From assembly GCA_045598975.1 (NCBI GenBank), contig JAZRVE010000099.1, positions 8,337 to 72,336 of the forward strand: a stretch of DNA of 64,000 bases, written 5' to 3'. Below the pieces are notes generated by a model. It was given only the letters and a program-made list of their open reading frames with translations, was not told where the DNA came from and made no database searches. The position numbers were made by a program, and so were the translations under genes. Below, in pieces: positions 7,568-16,371 of this stretch (position 1 is its first letter; every line of letters begins with the position of its first letter). The DNA is from UMGS882 sp045598975 (GTDB taxonomy: Bacteria > Bacillota > Clostridia > Oscillospirales > CAG-382).

Positions 7568-8350
7568 TCAGATCAGCAGATCGTGGTATCGCTTGACGGC
7601 GGCGACGTTTTTGCGGAGCGTGCGGGCGTCGATGCGCTCACAGCCTCCGCCGCACCACCGTAAGGTGTCTTCGCAGTAATCGGCGCGGGTGTAGGTGATC
7701 TCGACAGTAGTGGGGAGAGCGACCGTGACGGGCTTGATAGAGGACGCTTTGGCAAGCGCCTCTTTGACGCCGGCGACAAAACGCTCTTGCCAATCGGGAT
7801 AGTTTTCCGCACTGTTGCGGGAGATCATGCGTTTTACGGGCACGGCGACGATACCGGGCACGTATTCCTTTGCCTGCTCGCAGGAAGCGTCATCGCCCGA
7901 GCAGAAGACGACCGGCACGTTGTAGGCACCGAACAGAAATGCCTGAATGGCGAGCTCGCTGACCTCTCTGCCGCCGATCTTGTGGCTGAAAACGCGTACG
8001 CCGTCCATGGTATGATCGAGAAAGGCGACGGAGCCGGCTCTCGCATGAGCGCCGAGCTCAAAGACACAGTCGAATTTTCCTTCGGCCAACATATTTTCCC
8101 ATTCGTTGGGTTTGAGCAGGACGGCGTTCGGCGAGATGAGCTCGGGAATGACGTTGGTGCCCTTGTAGTGACCGTCCAGATAGTAAACGGTATTGCCGGC
8201 ATCGCAGGCTTTGCACGTGTCGGCGATGAGGTTGATATCGCGGCAGAGCGCTTTCTGCGCGTCGGGATAGAGCGGGGACGTGTCGTAGATGGCATCGCGG
8301 ACGTTGACGTCGGCGAGTCCCTCCACATCCGTTAAAATCATAATGTTCAC
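7568..8350 (-). CDS. M55-family D-aminopeptidase-like protein, copy B
   Basis: The upstream copy of the tandem pair, 260 residues, with the same M55 landmarks (DVEGLADV, DGHYKG, GAHARAG, DHTMDGVRVF, PVVFCSGDD). It begins with GTG after GGGAGGA, and its own promoter lies at 8395-8422. Divergence from copy A is concentrated in residues 50-100 and 135-160. A C-terminal block of 35 residues (from EALAKASS to CEDTLR) is identical in both, suggesting recent duplication, gene conversion or strong constraint. No dipeptide transporter (Dpp) genes are adjacent. Confidence 0.85.
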   Translation of the reverse strand: MNIMILTDVEGLADVNVRDAIYDTSPLYPDAQKALCRDINLIADTCKACDAGNTVYYLDGHYKGTNVIPELISPNAVLLKPNEWENMLAEGKFDCVFELGAHARAGSVAFLDHTMDGVRVFSHKIGGREVSELAIQAFLFGAYNVPVVFCSGDDASCEQAKEYVPGIVAVPVKRMISRNSAENYPDWQERFVAGVKEALAKASSIKPVTVALPTTVEITYTRADYCEDTLRWCGGGCERIDARTLRKNVAAVKRYHDLLI

Positions 8351-8394
8351 GAAAAATTCCTCCCTTTTTGCCCGATGAAACAGGCTACATTATC

Positions 8395-8422
8395 ATTATA
8401 TCAAAACGGGAAGGAAAGTCAA
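8395..8422 (-). promoter_or_regulatory. Promoter for the M55 gene pair
   Basis: On the minus strand TTGACT (8422-8417) and TATAAT (8400-8395) are 16 bases apart, about 45 bases before the GTG start of copy B. Confidence 0.7.
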
Positions 8423-8599
8423 GGCGTTTGCCCGAACTTTTGCGAAAGGGCGGATTTGTCCGTATGCGGATGGATAAAACCAATATCAATACCGGAAACA
8501 GAAAAGAAAAAGGCTTTTGCTGTTCCGACGGTTTCGGCTTATGACGGAAACGGATACGGATATGCAATGCACGGAGGTGCTTTTGCGTGAACAGATACG

Positions 8600-9043
8600 T
8601 TACAGTTTGATCTTGATGACGATCTTGCGTACCTTTTCGGTCGAGGCGTACCGTCCCGGCGCATGGGCATCGAAGGGATGGACGAGATAAAAATCGCCCG
8701 CGTTCATGACAAGCGCCTTGCCGTCGGCCTCGTAAAAGGCGTAATCCTCGGCGTCCCGGTAACTCTGCGTTTCCCGGCAGACCGAGAGGGGTGCGTAAAC
8801 CATGGTTTCACTCCCGTCAAGGATATACTGTAAGTCGATGTACCGGCGGTGCGCCTCAAAGCAGACGGCTTTTTCGGTGCTCGTCTGAACGGTGACGACG
8901 TTGGCGTACAGATTTTCCCCGTCGATCTCATAATGCCCGTCCGGCGTGGCGGGATCGAAGGCGAGCAGATAGTCGATGGCACGGTCGATGCGCGTGCCGA
9001 GCCCTTTGTAGGCGGTGAGGTCTTGCTTTTTTCCGGTTATCAT
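8600..9043 (-). CDS. YhcH/YjgK/YiaL family protein
   Basis: A 147-residue cupin-like protein of the YhcH/YjgK/YiaL family (DUF386, related to EbgC). Members occur in sugar and sialic acid catabolism clusters and may be sugar anomerases. Visible family features are the central HRRYIDLQYILDG and the C-terminal FYLVHPFDAHAPG with histidines that likely bind metal. The start at 9043 is set by AAGGAGG; the longer frame upstream has no such signal. No sialic acid genes lie nearby, so its substrate is open. Confidence 0.8.
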   Translation of the reverse strand: MITGKKQDLTAYKGLGTRIDRAIDYLLAFDPATPDGHYEIDGENLYANVVTVQTSTEKAVCFEAHRRYIDLQYILDGSETMVYAPLSVCRETQSYRDAEDYAFYEADGKALVMNAGDFYLVHPFDAHAPGRYASTEKVRKIVIKIKL

Positions 9044-9081
9044 GATAAATCCTCCTTGTAGGTATGGTTTTCGGTGAAAAA

Positions 9082-9750
9082 TCAGAGAAAGGAAGCGGCG
9101 TCCAGCCGAACAAGCGGCACGTCGTCGCAGGGCTCCCCGGAACAGACGGCGCACCGATACCCGGGAACGGTGTCGAATTCCTTAAAATAGCAGGGGATGT
9201 CGGGCTCCGGCACGACGGTGACGGGATTGCCGGGAAAAACGGCGAACGAGTCGGGTGTAAGACGCATCCCGAGCCCCGTGTACTTCATATAGCTTTCTTT
9301 GAGCGTCCACAGACGGAAAAAGACGTCGTCCCGCGCCTGCTTTGTCGGCTGTGCGGTCACAAGACCGTATTCGCTTTCGCGGAAAAAGCGTTTGGCGACT
9401 GCGTCGTGGCATTCGGTGATCTGCTCGACGTCACAGCCGGTCTCGTGCCCGGAAAAGGAAACCATGACGCAGGTGCCCGAGTGGGACAGATTGAAACGGA
9501 AGGACGGCAGATCGGCAAAATACGGCTTGCCGTAAGGAGAAAAGGCATAGGTGCGTTCCCTTTCGCATAGGTTTTCCGCCCCAAGCCGGTGATCGAGCAG
9601 AAGCCCTGCGCCGAGCGACAGATTTTTGTCCTTCCGGAAACGGAGCGCGTCGGTTTTTTTCTGTCTGACGCCGGACATACGGGCGTACAGACGGCGGAAA
9701 ACACCGTCGTCATCCAGAAAAGACACGTCCAGACAGAATACCTCGACCAT
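9082..9750 (-). CDS. Sfp-type 4'-phosphopantetheinyl transferase
   Basis: A 222-residue Sfp/Gsp-type phosphopantetheinyl transferase, which moves 4'-phosphopantetheine from CoA to a carrier-protein serine. The magnesium site GCDVEQI and the downstream WTLKESYMKYTG (W-x-x-K-E-x-x-x-K) are both present, as is the NLSHSG phosphate-binding segment. Such enzymes usually serve peptide or polyketide synthases; none is in the window, so it may activate a remote cluster or the fatty-acid carrier. GGAGG seven bases before 9750 and a promoter at 9784-9812 support this start. Confidence 0.88.
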   Translation of the reverse strand: MVEVFCLDVSFLDDDGVFRRLYARMSGVRQKKTDALRFRKDKNLSLGAGLLLDHRLGAENLCERERTYAFSPYGKPYFADLPSFRFNLSHSGTCVMVSFSGHETGCDVEQITECHDAVAKRFFRESEYGLVTAQPTKQARDDVFFRLWTLKESYMKYTGLGMRLTPDSFAVFPGNPVTVVPEPDIPCYFKEFDTVPGYRCAVCSGEPCDDVPLVRLDAASFL

Positions 9751-9783
9751 AAGACCTCCGCTTTCTTGTTTGTTTACGGCTTC

Positions 9784-9812
9784 ATTATACAGGAACACGC
9801 GGCATTTTTCAA
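9784..9812 (-). promoter_or_regulatory. Promoter of the phosphopantetheinyl transferase
   Basis: On the minus strand TTGAAA (9812-9807) and TATAAT (9789-9784) are 17 bases apart, upstream of the start at 9750. Confidence 0.75.
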
Positions 9813-9850
9813 GAGGAAGGACGGAAAAAACAAAAAAAGGCGGAAAAGTC

Positions 9851-9878
9851 TTGCAATCGCGGACAGATGTGGTATAAT
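9851..9878 (+). promoter_or_regulatory. Promoter of the partner-switching operon
   Basis: TTGCAA at 9851 and TATAAT at 9873-9878 with a 16-base spacer and an extended -10 TG. It reads into the phosphatase gene at 9925. Confidence 0.7.
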
Positions 9879-9924
9879 AGAATATATCTGTTGAAATCTG
9901 TTCGGATGAGCAGGAGAGAGTAGT

Positions 9925-11910
9925 ATGAAAAAATCCATCGCCGGTCGCGTCATCATCAATGTGTTCGTCATGCTTTTTCTTATCATGGCGCTTGTCTGTA
10001 CCGTGACTTATTTCATGACGCAGGACAGCGTTCGTAAAAGCATCGGGGATCAGTCGGAGGTCGCGCTGGATATGTTCGCCTTTTCCCTGAAACAGGCGTC
10101 GGAGGAAAGCGGAATCCCCATGGCAGACGGCTTCGACGACGTGTTCCGCGCGTACAGCGAGCCGGTGCTCGACAACTTTGACTTTGACTATCTGTATATG
10201 TTCGTGCCGAATTCAGAAGCCGGCACCATACGCTACGTCGCCATAATCGGCAAGCATGAAGAGATCAAGGAAAAGATCCGCAAAGAGATGGGAGACGACC
10301 GGACGGCTCCCTATGTGCTTGCTCCGCGTGAACTCGAGCTGTGGGAAGGAAAGACGCCGCTTATCCACGTGACGATGGACAACGACTACGGCAAAGAACT
10401 CGAAACCATGACGATCATCGAGGACACCTTCGGCAACCGAGCCATCCTCGGCATCGACGTGTCGTATGAAGAGGCGTATCGCAGAGTCATCGAGACGTTC
10501 GTGTTCATCGCGATCGCCATCTTACTGCTGTTCGGCGTGCTGCTTCTCATTCTGCATTTCATCATCCGCAAGACGGTCTCCGTACCCGCCAAGCAGATCA
10601 GCCGTCACATGACCGATTTCATTACCGACGGCAGCCGCTCGCAGGATAAGCTCAAAGTCAACGGCAAGGACGAATTTGCCATGATCGCGCGGGCGTTCAA
10701 CAAAATGACCGACGATATCGACCGGTACGTTTCGGACATCGAACAGCTCAACCGCGAGCAGTCGCAGAGAAAAGCGGAGCTTGACATCGCCGCCAAGATA
10801 CAGATCGGTCTTCTGCCGAAAGTCCGATTCCCCGGCAGAGGGCATGAGATACAGGCGCTCATCAACCCGGCAAGGGAAGTGGGCGGCGACCTGTACGACT
10901 ATCAGCGCATCGACAGTGACCGGACTCTCGTGGCGGTGGCGGACGTGTCGGGCAAAGGCATCTCGGCGTCCATGTTCGTATCGGTCACGCTGATTTTGAT
11001 CCGCCAGTATGCCAAGATGAATCTGTCACCGGCGGAAATATTGAAAATGACAAACGAATCCCTTGCGCGGCATAACCCGGAAACGCTTTTCGTGACGGCG
11101 TTCCTCGGCATTTATGACAGCCGGACGAATCAGTTCACCTATTCCAACGCCGGACATAATCTGCCGTATATCATCCGCGGCGAAGAGCTCATCAAGCTGG
11201 ACAAGGCGTCCGGACTGCTTCTCGGACTGTTTGAGGACGGTGTCTACGAGCAGGAAACGGTCACTCTGCGTAACGGAGACGTGCTGTATCTGTATACCGA
11301 CGGCGTCAACGAAGCGACCAATACCGAAAAAGAGCTCTTCGGATACGAACGTCTGGAAGCCCTGCTCGGGACGCTCGGACGGTCGGGCGAGAAAAACATC
11401 ATTGAGAAGGTGCGGGAAAGCCTGAACGGCTTCACGGCAGGCGCCGAGCAGAGCGACGACATCACCATGCTGACGCTTGCGGTAAACGGAGCCGAGTGTT
11501 TGAACCTTGCTTTCGACGTGCGGGAGTTCCCCAAAATACGGGATATGATTTTCGCCGCTTCTCTTACGGACGAGGATAAGCGCACGCTGTGTCTTGCGGC
11601 GGAGGAACTGTTCGTCAATATCTGTTCCTACGCCTTTAACGGCAACGCGCCGGAGAACGAGCGCATCCGGTTCAGCCTTTCGGTGTCCGATAAGGTCGTG
11701 ATGCGCTTTGAGGATAACGGCGTCCGGTACAATCCGCTCGAAAACGTCACGACGATGGACGAATACGATATGGATAACAGCATCGGCGGACTCGGCAAGC
11801 TCATCTCCTTCGGGATCACCGACGGAGCGGATTACGAATACTATGAAAACACGAATATACTGACGATCATTAAAAAAATCAATAATAAAGATACAGAAAA
11901 AGGAGAATGA
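9925..11910 (+). CDS. Membrane SpoIIE/RsbU-type phosphatase fused to an RsbW-like kinase domain
   Basis: A 661-residue signalling protein. In order: a transmembrane helix (about 10-32), an extracytoplasmic sensor region (about 33-188), a second transmembrane helix (190-213), a HAMP linker, and a PP2C-type serine phosphatase domain (about 290-500). Phosphatase metal motifs are GGDLYDY, DVSGKG and QSDDITML. A C-terminal HATPase_c domain (about 515-655) has EELFVNICSYAF and FEDNGVRYNP, as in anti-sigma kinases. One protein thus carries both the phosphatase and kinase activities that act on an anti-sigma antagonist. The STAS partner follows three bases after the stop. GGAGAG precedes the ATG. Confidence 0.9.
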   Translation: MKKSIAGRVIINVFVMLFLIMALVCTVTYFMTQDSVRKSIGDQSEVALDMFAFSLKQASEESGIPMADGFDDVFRAYSEPVLDNFDFDYLYMFVPNSEAGTIRYVAIIGKHEEIKEKIRKEMGDDRTAPYVLAPRELELWEGKTPLIHVTMDNDYGKELETMTIIEDTFGNRAILGIDVSYEEAYRRVIETFVFIAIAILLLFGVLLLILHFIIRKTVSVPAKQISRHMTDFITDGSRSQDKLKVNGKDEFAMIARAFNKMTDDIDRYVSDIEQLNREQSQRKAELDIAAKIQIGLLPKVRFPGRGHEIQALINPAREVGGDLYDYQRIDSDRTLVAVADVSGKGISASMFVSVTLILIRQYAKMNLSPAEILKMTNESLARHNPETLFVTAFLGIYDSRTNQFTYSNAGHNLPYIIRGEELIKLDKASGLLLGLFEDGVYEQETVTLRNGDVLYLYTDGVNEATNTEKELFGYERLEALLGTLGRSGEKNIIEKVRESLNGFTAGAEQSDDITMLTLAVNGAECLNLAFDVREFPKIRDMIFAASLTDEDKRTLCLAAEELFVNICSYAFNGNAPENERIRFSLSVSDKVVMRFEDNGVRYNPLENVTTMDEYDMDNSIGGLGKLISFGITDGADYEYYENTNILTIIKKINNKDTEKGE

Positions 11911-11913
11911 CAC

Positions 11914-12216
11914 GTGAACATCATCAAAACGGAAGAAAACGGAACGATAACCTTTGCGCTTGACGGATGGCTCGATACGCTGTCGTCGCCCGAACTCGGC
12001 GCACAGCTTGCCGACATCGAAAAGGCACAGGCGATCGTGCTCGATTTTGACAAGGTGGAGTATATTTCTTCGGCGGGACTGCGTCAGGTCGTGGCGGGCA
12101 GTAAAAAGGCGCAGGAGCTCGGCGCCGCCTTTTCGGTCGTCAACGTCGGCAAAGAGGTCATGAGTATCTTTTCCATGACGGGCATCGAAAAAAAGATAAA
12201 CATCACGGGAAAATAA
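11914..12216 (+). CDS. STAS-domain anti-sigma factor antagonist (RsbV/SpoIIAA-like)
   Basis: A 100-residue STAS domain protein. The segment EYISSAGLRQVV contains the serine that is phosphorylated and dephosphorylated in partner switching. It is presumably the substrate of both catalytic domains of the preceding gene, with which it is co-transcribed (AAAAGGAG lies inside the end of that gene). No sigma factor gene is adjacent, so the downstream target of the switch is unknown. A terminator follows. Confidence 0.9.
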   Translation: MNIIKTEENGTITFALDGWLDTLSSPELGAQLADIEKAQAIVLDFDKVEYISSAGLRQVVAGSKKAQELGAAFSVVNVGKEVMSIFSMTGIEKKINITGK

Positions 12217-12239
12217 GCGCCGTCGGTGTCCGGAACGAT

Positions 12240-12270
12240 AAAAAATCCGCCTTGCAGGCGGATTTTTTCA
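12240..12270. terminator. Bidirectional terminator
   Basis: AAAATCCGCC, loop TTGCA, GGCGGATTTT with T and A runs on both sides, between the STAS gene and the converging S1-domain gene. Confidence 0.85.
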
Positions 12271-13215
12271 TGAAACCGACGAAAAATCGGTCACGATGCG
12301 CTTTTCACAGCAATCGGGGGAGTATTGCCACACGTCGATGTGCTCCGACTCGATAAAATAGCGGGGCGTTTTACTGCCCGGCAGAGAGGCGCAGGGAAAG
12401 TTGTTGTCGACGATGACGAGCTTGATCTTCATTTTCTCCGGCAGTATGCTTTTTATGTAGACGGCGGCGCAGTGACCGCTTTCGGCGCCCTCGCACCATT
12501 CGGCAAGCCCCGCGAGATTGGGGGACAGCTCGACGAAAATGCCGTAGGGCTCGATACTGCGGATGATGCCCGCCGCCGTTTCGCCGGCGTGAAAGAGGGC
12601 GGCGTTCTGCTCCCACGTGCCGAGAAGCTCCTTGTGCGAAAGAAAGAGCCTGCCGGTCGTGCGGTCGTTGGAACGGACGACGCATTTGAGAAAATCACCG
12701 GGCGAGAAGCGCTCTTTCGGGTGGGAAATGCGGGAGACGGAGATGCAGTCGACCGGAAGCAGGGAAACCAGCCCGCAGCCGACGTCGCAGAAAACGCCGA
12801 ACGGCTCGATGTGCGTCACGCGGGTGTCGATGACATCCCCGCCCGTCAGGCGGGACACGGCGGCTTCGTAGCACTGCGCCTGCGCTTCGCGGCGGGAGAG
12901 CAGCACGAGCGGCTCCGGGGAGGAACGGTCGACTGAAGTGACCTTGAAGCAGACGCTTTTGCCGACGCGCGTGATGACGGCGATGTCGCGTACGTCGCTT
13001 CCGTCGGTGCTGTAAGCGGCTTCCTCACGCGGGATGACGCCGCGGCAGACGCCGAGATCGACGATGAGATCGTGACGGGAGTCGCATTTGACGGCGCGTC
13101 CTTCGAGGATGAGCCCGGCGTTCATGGCGTATTCAAGTCCTGTAAGCGTTGCCGTGCATTCTCTGTTTTCCGGCGTTTCCAGACGGCTGCCTTCCGGTTT
13201 GTATCGTTCGTTCAT
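12268..13215 (-). CDS. S1 RNA-binding domain protein (RpsA-like)
   Basis: A 315-residue cytoplasmic protein with three recognisable S1-type OB folds, starting around residues 33, 125 and 210. The third carries IIRSIEPYGIFVEL and the second VTHIEPFGVFCDV, both classic S1 patterns. It resembles the shortened ribosomal protein S1 homologues of Clostridia, though the C-terminal 60 residues are not recognisable. Likely role is RNA binding during translation or decay. AAAGGAAAAGGG precedes the ATG. Confidence 0.75.
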   Translation of the reverse strand: MNERYKPEGSRLETPENRECTATLTGLEYAMNAGLILEGRAVKCDSRHDLIVDLGVCRGVIPREEAAYSTDGSDVRDIAVITRVGKSVCFKVTSVDRSSPEPLVLLSRREAQAQCYEAAVSRLTGGDVIDTRVTHIEPFGVFCDVGCGLVSLLPVDCISVSRISHPKERFSPGDFLKCVVRSNDRTTGRLFLSHKELLGTWEQNAALFHAGETAAGIIRSIEPYGIFVELSPNLAGLAEWCEGAESGHCAAVYIKSILPEKMKIKLVIVDNNFPCASLPGSKTPRYFIESEHIDVWQYSPDCCEKRIVTDFSSVS

Positions 13216-13337
13216 GTATTTTCCCTTTTCCTTTCTTTACCGTACCGGAGATCCCGGTCTGCTTCATTGTATTCGTGCCGACGTCCGATTATGCGGAAAA
13301 CGGATCGGTGCGGAGAGGGCGGACGGCGACAAAAGAT

Positions 13338-13349
13338 ATTTGTACAAAT
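13338..13349. promoter_or_regulatory. Palindromic candidate operator ATTTGTACAAAT
   Basis: A perfect 12-bp palindrome located 32 bases upstream of the -35 box of the oligopeptide-binding protein gene, in the divergent region between it and the S1-domain gene. It could be a regulator site; no regulator is identified. Confidence 0.35.
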
Positions 13350-13380
13350 GTAAAAAATAAAATGTTTACAAAAAACGGGA

Positions 13381-13409
13381 TTGATTATCTTGGAAAAGAA
13401 TGGTATAAT
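13381..13409 (+). promoter_or_regulatory. Promoter of the peptide-binding lipoprotein
   Basis: TTGATT at 13381 and TATAAT at 13404-13409 with a 17-base spacer and a TG extension before the -10 box. Confidence 0.75.
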
Positions 13410-13472
13410 GGTGATGAAATCAGCAGACTGCCCATTTTCGGACGGGACTGCAAATTCTGGGAGGCGGTTTTC

Positions 13473-15338
13473 ATGTTCAAAAAATTAACGGCACTTGTCC
13501 TGGCTCTGCTCATGGTCGTTTCGGCGGTCATGTTTGCCGGATGCTCCAAAAAGAGCGACGACAAGGGTGCCATGATCCGGATGTATCTGACGTCCTGTCC
13601 GCAGTATCTTGATCCGACGGCGCTGACGTACGGCTCGGCGGAAAACGTAAAGCTGTTTGGGCTTTTGTACGAAGGACTGTTTACGATCGACGAAAAGGGC
13701 GCTTTGAAGAAACAGCTCGCCAAGAAGTGGGAATCCTTCGAGGATGCCCGTGACGGCAAGCTGAAACTGGAGATCAAGCTCGGCGACTCCAACTGGTCGG
13801 ACGGTATCCCGGTCGACGCGGACGATTTCGTCTACGCATGGCAGAGACTGCTTCTGCCGACGACGGACAACCCCGCGGCGGCGCTTCTGTACCCCATAGA
13901 GAACGCCAAAGCCGTCAAGGAGGGCACCTGCTCGGTCAACGATCTCGGCGTGTACGCCATCAAGGATAACGTCATTCAGATCACGTTTGAAAACGGATTT
14001 ACTGACGTGGACTACTTCCTCAGACGTCTTGCGAGCCCGGCACTCGTGCCGCTTCGCGAGGACAACGCCACCAAATTCGACGACGAGACCAACGCCGACT
14101 ATCTGTGGGAAGCGTCTTCGACGCTGGCACTCCCGCTGACCAACGGCGCTTTCAAGTACCGCAAATTCACCGAGAACACCATGGAACTGGAACGCAATAT
14201 CCACTACGCAAACGTCAGTGCCAACGAAGATAACCCCGTCGATAAGGTCGTCAAGCCTTATCAGCTCATCACGGTGTATAAGGACGGCAAGACCGATCTT
14301 TCCACGGCGGAAAAGCAGGTCGATTCCTTTAAGGACGGCGAGCTCTTCTATCTGAATCTGAGCGAAGCCGGCACCGAAACGGTGGAAAAAGCCGGGAAGA
14401 CGACCGAGAACGCTCTCCCGTCGCAGTATACCTATTTCTTTGATACCACGAGCGAACTGTTTTCCGACGCACGTGTCCGTAAGGCGCTTTCCATCGCGCT
14501 TGACCGTGAGTATATCGCGGTTCTTGCCGGCAGAAGCAAGGCAAACGCGGCGGCAGGTTTTGTGCCTGCCGGTGTTGAGGAAACGACCGGAAAGGGCGAT
14601 TTCCGCAAGGTAGGCGGCAGCCTCTTCGTCCCGGGCGGCGATATGGAAGGCGCCAAGGCGCTCCTCGCCGAAGCCGGCGTCAAGAGCGGCTCCATTTCCC
14701 TTGATTACAATAAGGAACGTGCTTTTGAGAAGGATATCGCCGATTACGTCAAGTCCGTCTGGAAGGAACTCGGCTTCAAGGTGACGGTCAATGCCAAGAA
14801 TTCCAAGATGATCAGCGGTCTCGCGGCAGGCTCCACGGGACTTGCCGACAGATCCGCCGCACGTGTGGTGGGCATGGATATGCAGTGCCTCACGCCGGAC
14901 GCCTTCGGTATCCTCGCGGCATTTTCCGGAAGATATGCCGGCGGCAAATTCGATCTGACCACCGAAAACGTCGAATATACCGACGTCAATATCACCGGCT
15001 TTGTGAGCGAGGAATATGACGCGCTGTGCGACGTGTTCGTCTATTCGTCCGACTCGAAGGAAAGAGCCGAAGCCCTGCATGAAGCGGAAAAGATGCTCTT
15101 TGAGCAGTCGCCCGTCGCACCGCTCTTCCAGAATACCGATATCTATGCTTCGCGTGATCTGTCGGGCATCTCCCGCAATAAGTTCGGCGGCTTTGTCTTC
15201 ACCAAGGTCTCGCAGAAGGATTACCGCAAGTATCTGCCGGAGGAAGAAGAGCACGTCAGCCTCGTGACGGAGCAGGAATCCGAAGCGGGAGCGGAAGAGC
15301 CGGCACCGGAAGAAACGGACGAACAGCAGGCTGAATAA
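13473..15338 (+). CDS. Oligopeptide ABC transporter substrate-binding lipoprotein
   Basis: A 621-residue extracellular solute-binding protein of family 5 (OppA-like). Residues 1-24 form a lipoprotein signal ending in MFAGC, so Cys24 would be lipidated. The N-terminal YLDPTALTYGSAENVKL and LLYEGLF are typical of the family, as are AKKWESFEDA and, near residue 330, the SDARVRKALSIALDREY block. It ends in a glutamate-rich tail. GGGAGG precedes the ATG; a longer open frame upstream lacks a signal sequence. No permease or ATPase genes are adjacent, so it must work with a transporter encoded elsewhere. Confidence 0.88.
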   Translation: MFKKLTALVLALLMVVSAVMFAGCSKKSDDKGAMIRMYLTSCPQYLDPTALTYGSAENVKLFGLLYEGLFTIDEKGALKKQLAKKWESFEDARDGKLKLEIKLGDSNWSDGIPVDADDFVYAWQRLLLPTTDNPAAALLYPIENAKAVKEGTCSVNDLGVYAIKDNVIQITFENGFTDVDYFLRRLASPALVPLREDNATKFDDETNADYLWEASSTLALPLTNGAFKYRKFTENTMELERNIHYANVSANEDNPVDKVVKPYQLITVYKDGKTDLSTAEKQVDSFKDGELFYLNLSEAGTETVEKAGKTTENALPSQYTYFFDTTSELFSDARVRKALSIALDREYIAVLAGRSKANAAAGFVPAGVEETTGKGDFRKVGGSLFVPGGDMEGAKALLAEAGVKSGSISLDYNKERAFEKDIADYVKSVWKELGFKVTVNAKNSKMISGLAAGSTGLADRSAARVVGMDMQCLTPDAFGILAAFSGRYAGGKFDLTTENVEYTDVNITGFVSEEYDALCDVFVYSSDSKERAEALHEAEKMLFEQSPVAPLFQNTDIYASRDLSGISRNKFGGFVFTKVSQKDYRKYLPEEEEHVSLVTEQESEAGAEEPAPEETDEQQAE

Positions 15339-15356
15339 AAAAGAATGAAACAAATG

Positions 15357-15393
15357 CGAACATACCGGCGTCTTTTGCCGGTATGTTCGTTTG
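15357..15393 (+). terminator. Terminator after the peptide-binding gene
   Basis: A perfect 12-bp stem (15357-15368 with 15378-15389, loop of nine) followed by TTTG, just upstream of rsmA. Confidence 0.7.
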
Positions 15394-15411
15394 TCGCAGG
15401 GGGTGACGCGG

Positions 15412-16299
15412 ATGTCGGACGTGTTGAAACGAAACGGTTTTTCTTTCAATAAAAAATACGGACAGAATTTTTTGCAGGACGTCAAGATCCCGCGTCGCAT
15501 CGCGGCGGAATGCGCGACTTATCCCGAAGAAAGCAGGGGAGAAGACGGTAAGACCGAGGCGCTGATCTTGGAAATCGGGCCGGGAGCGGGCATCCTCACA
15601 AAGGAGCTTGCCGCCGTATATCGCCGCGTGACGGCGGTGGAGATCGACACGACGCTGGCGCCCGTCTTACAGGAAACGCTTGCCGACACGGAAAACGCCG
15701 AGATCATCTTCGGCGACATCATGGAAACCGACGTCGGGGCGTTGCTTGACGCAAGGCGCGTGACGGCGGACGGAAAAAAACTGCCGGTCTCGGTGTGCGC
15801 AAACCTGCCGTATTATATCACGACGCCCATTCTCATGAAGCTCGTCGAGAGCGGGTACGGTTTCGACTGCATCACCGTCATGGTACAGAAGGAGGTCGCG
15901 TCCCGGCTGTGCGCCGCCGCAGGCAGTGCCGAATACGGGAGCATCACGGCGTCCCTCGGACTGTACGGCACGGTGAAGAAGCTGTTTTCGGTGCCGTCCG
16001 GCTGTTTTTATCCGCGTCCCAAGGTGGACAGCGCCGTCATCCGGCTTTCGTTTTACCGCCCGGCACGCTATACGACGGAGCAGATCGCGGCGGCGTCGCG
16101 CTTTATCAAAGCCGCGTTCTCGGTGCGCCGCAAAACGCTCGTCAACGCGCTTTCGCAGTGTTATCCGCAGTGCACGGACAAGGCGAAGCTCGGCGCATGG
16201 CTGAAAGCGAACGGCTTTTCCGAAACGGTGCGCGGCGAAACGCTGACGACGGAGGATTTTGTAAGACTTTCCGACAGCTTCGGACAAATGTTCGGATAA
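15412..16299 (+). CDS. rsmA: 16S rRNA (adenine1518-N6/adenine1519-N6)-dimethyltransferase
   Basis: RsmA (KsgA) dimethylates two adjacent adenines in the 3' hairpin of 16S rRNA during small-subunit assembly. The 295-residue protein has KKYGQNFLQD at the N-terminus, the SAM-binding LEIGPGAGILT, and the catalytic NLPYYITTPI. The PKVDSAV segment and the C-terminal helical domain FSVRRKTLVNAL are also present. AGGGGG lies before the ATG at 15412; an upstream in-frame TTG at 15391 is less likely. Confidence 0.95.
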   Translation: MSDVLKRNGFSFNKKYGQNFLQDVKIPRRIAAECATYPEESRGEDGKTEALILEIGPGAGILTKELAAVYRRVTAVEIDTTLAPVLQETLADTENAEIIFGDIMETDVGALLDARRVTADGKKLPVSVCANLPYYITTPILMKLVESGYGFDCITVMVQKEVASRLCAAAGSAEYGSITASLGLYGTVKKLFSVPSGCFYPRPKVDSAVIRLSFYRPARYTTEQIAAASRFIKAAFSVRRKTLVNALSQCYPQCTDKAKLGAWLKANGFSETVRGETLTTEDFVRLSDSFGQMFG

Positions 16300-16336
16300 T
16301 GTTTACAAATTATACAAAAAAAAGTAAAATCGGCGC

Positions 16337-16365
16337 TTTACAAAACCGAAAGAGTGTGGTATACT
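16337..16365 (+). promoter_or_regulatory. Promoter of rpsO
   Basis: TTTACA at 16337-16342 and TATACT at 16360-16365 with a 17-base spacer and a TG extension. The start near 16372 leaves a leader of about 130 bases before rpsO. Confidence 0.75.
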
Positions 16366-16371
16366 ACCACA

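Noticed and set aside
13485..15500. 671-codon frame antisense to the peptide-binding protein gene
   Set aside because: Same explanation: a shadow of a clearly real lipoprotein gene.
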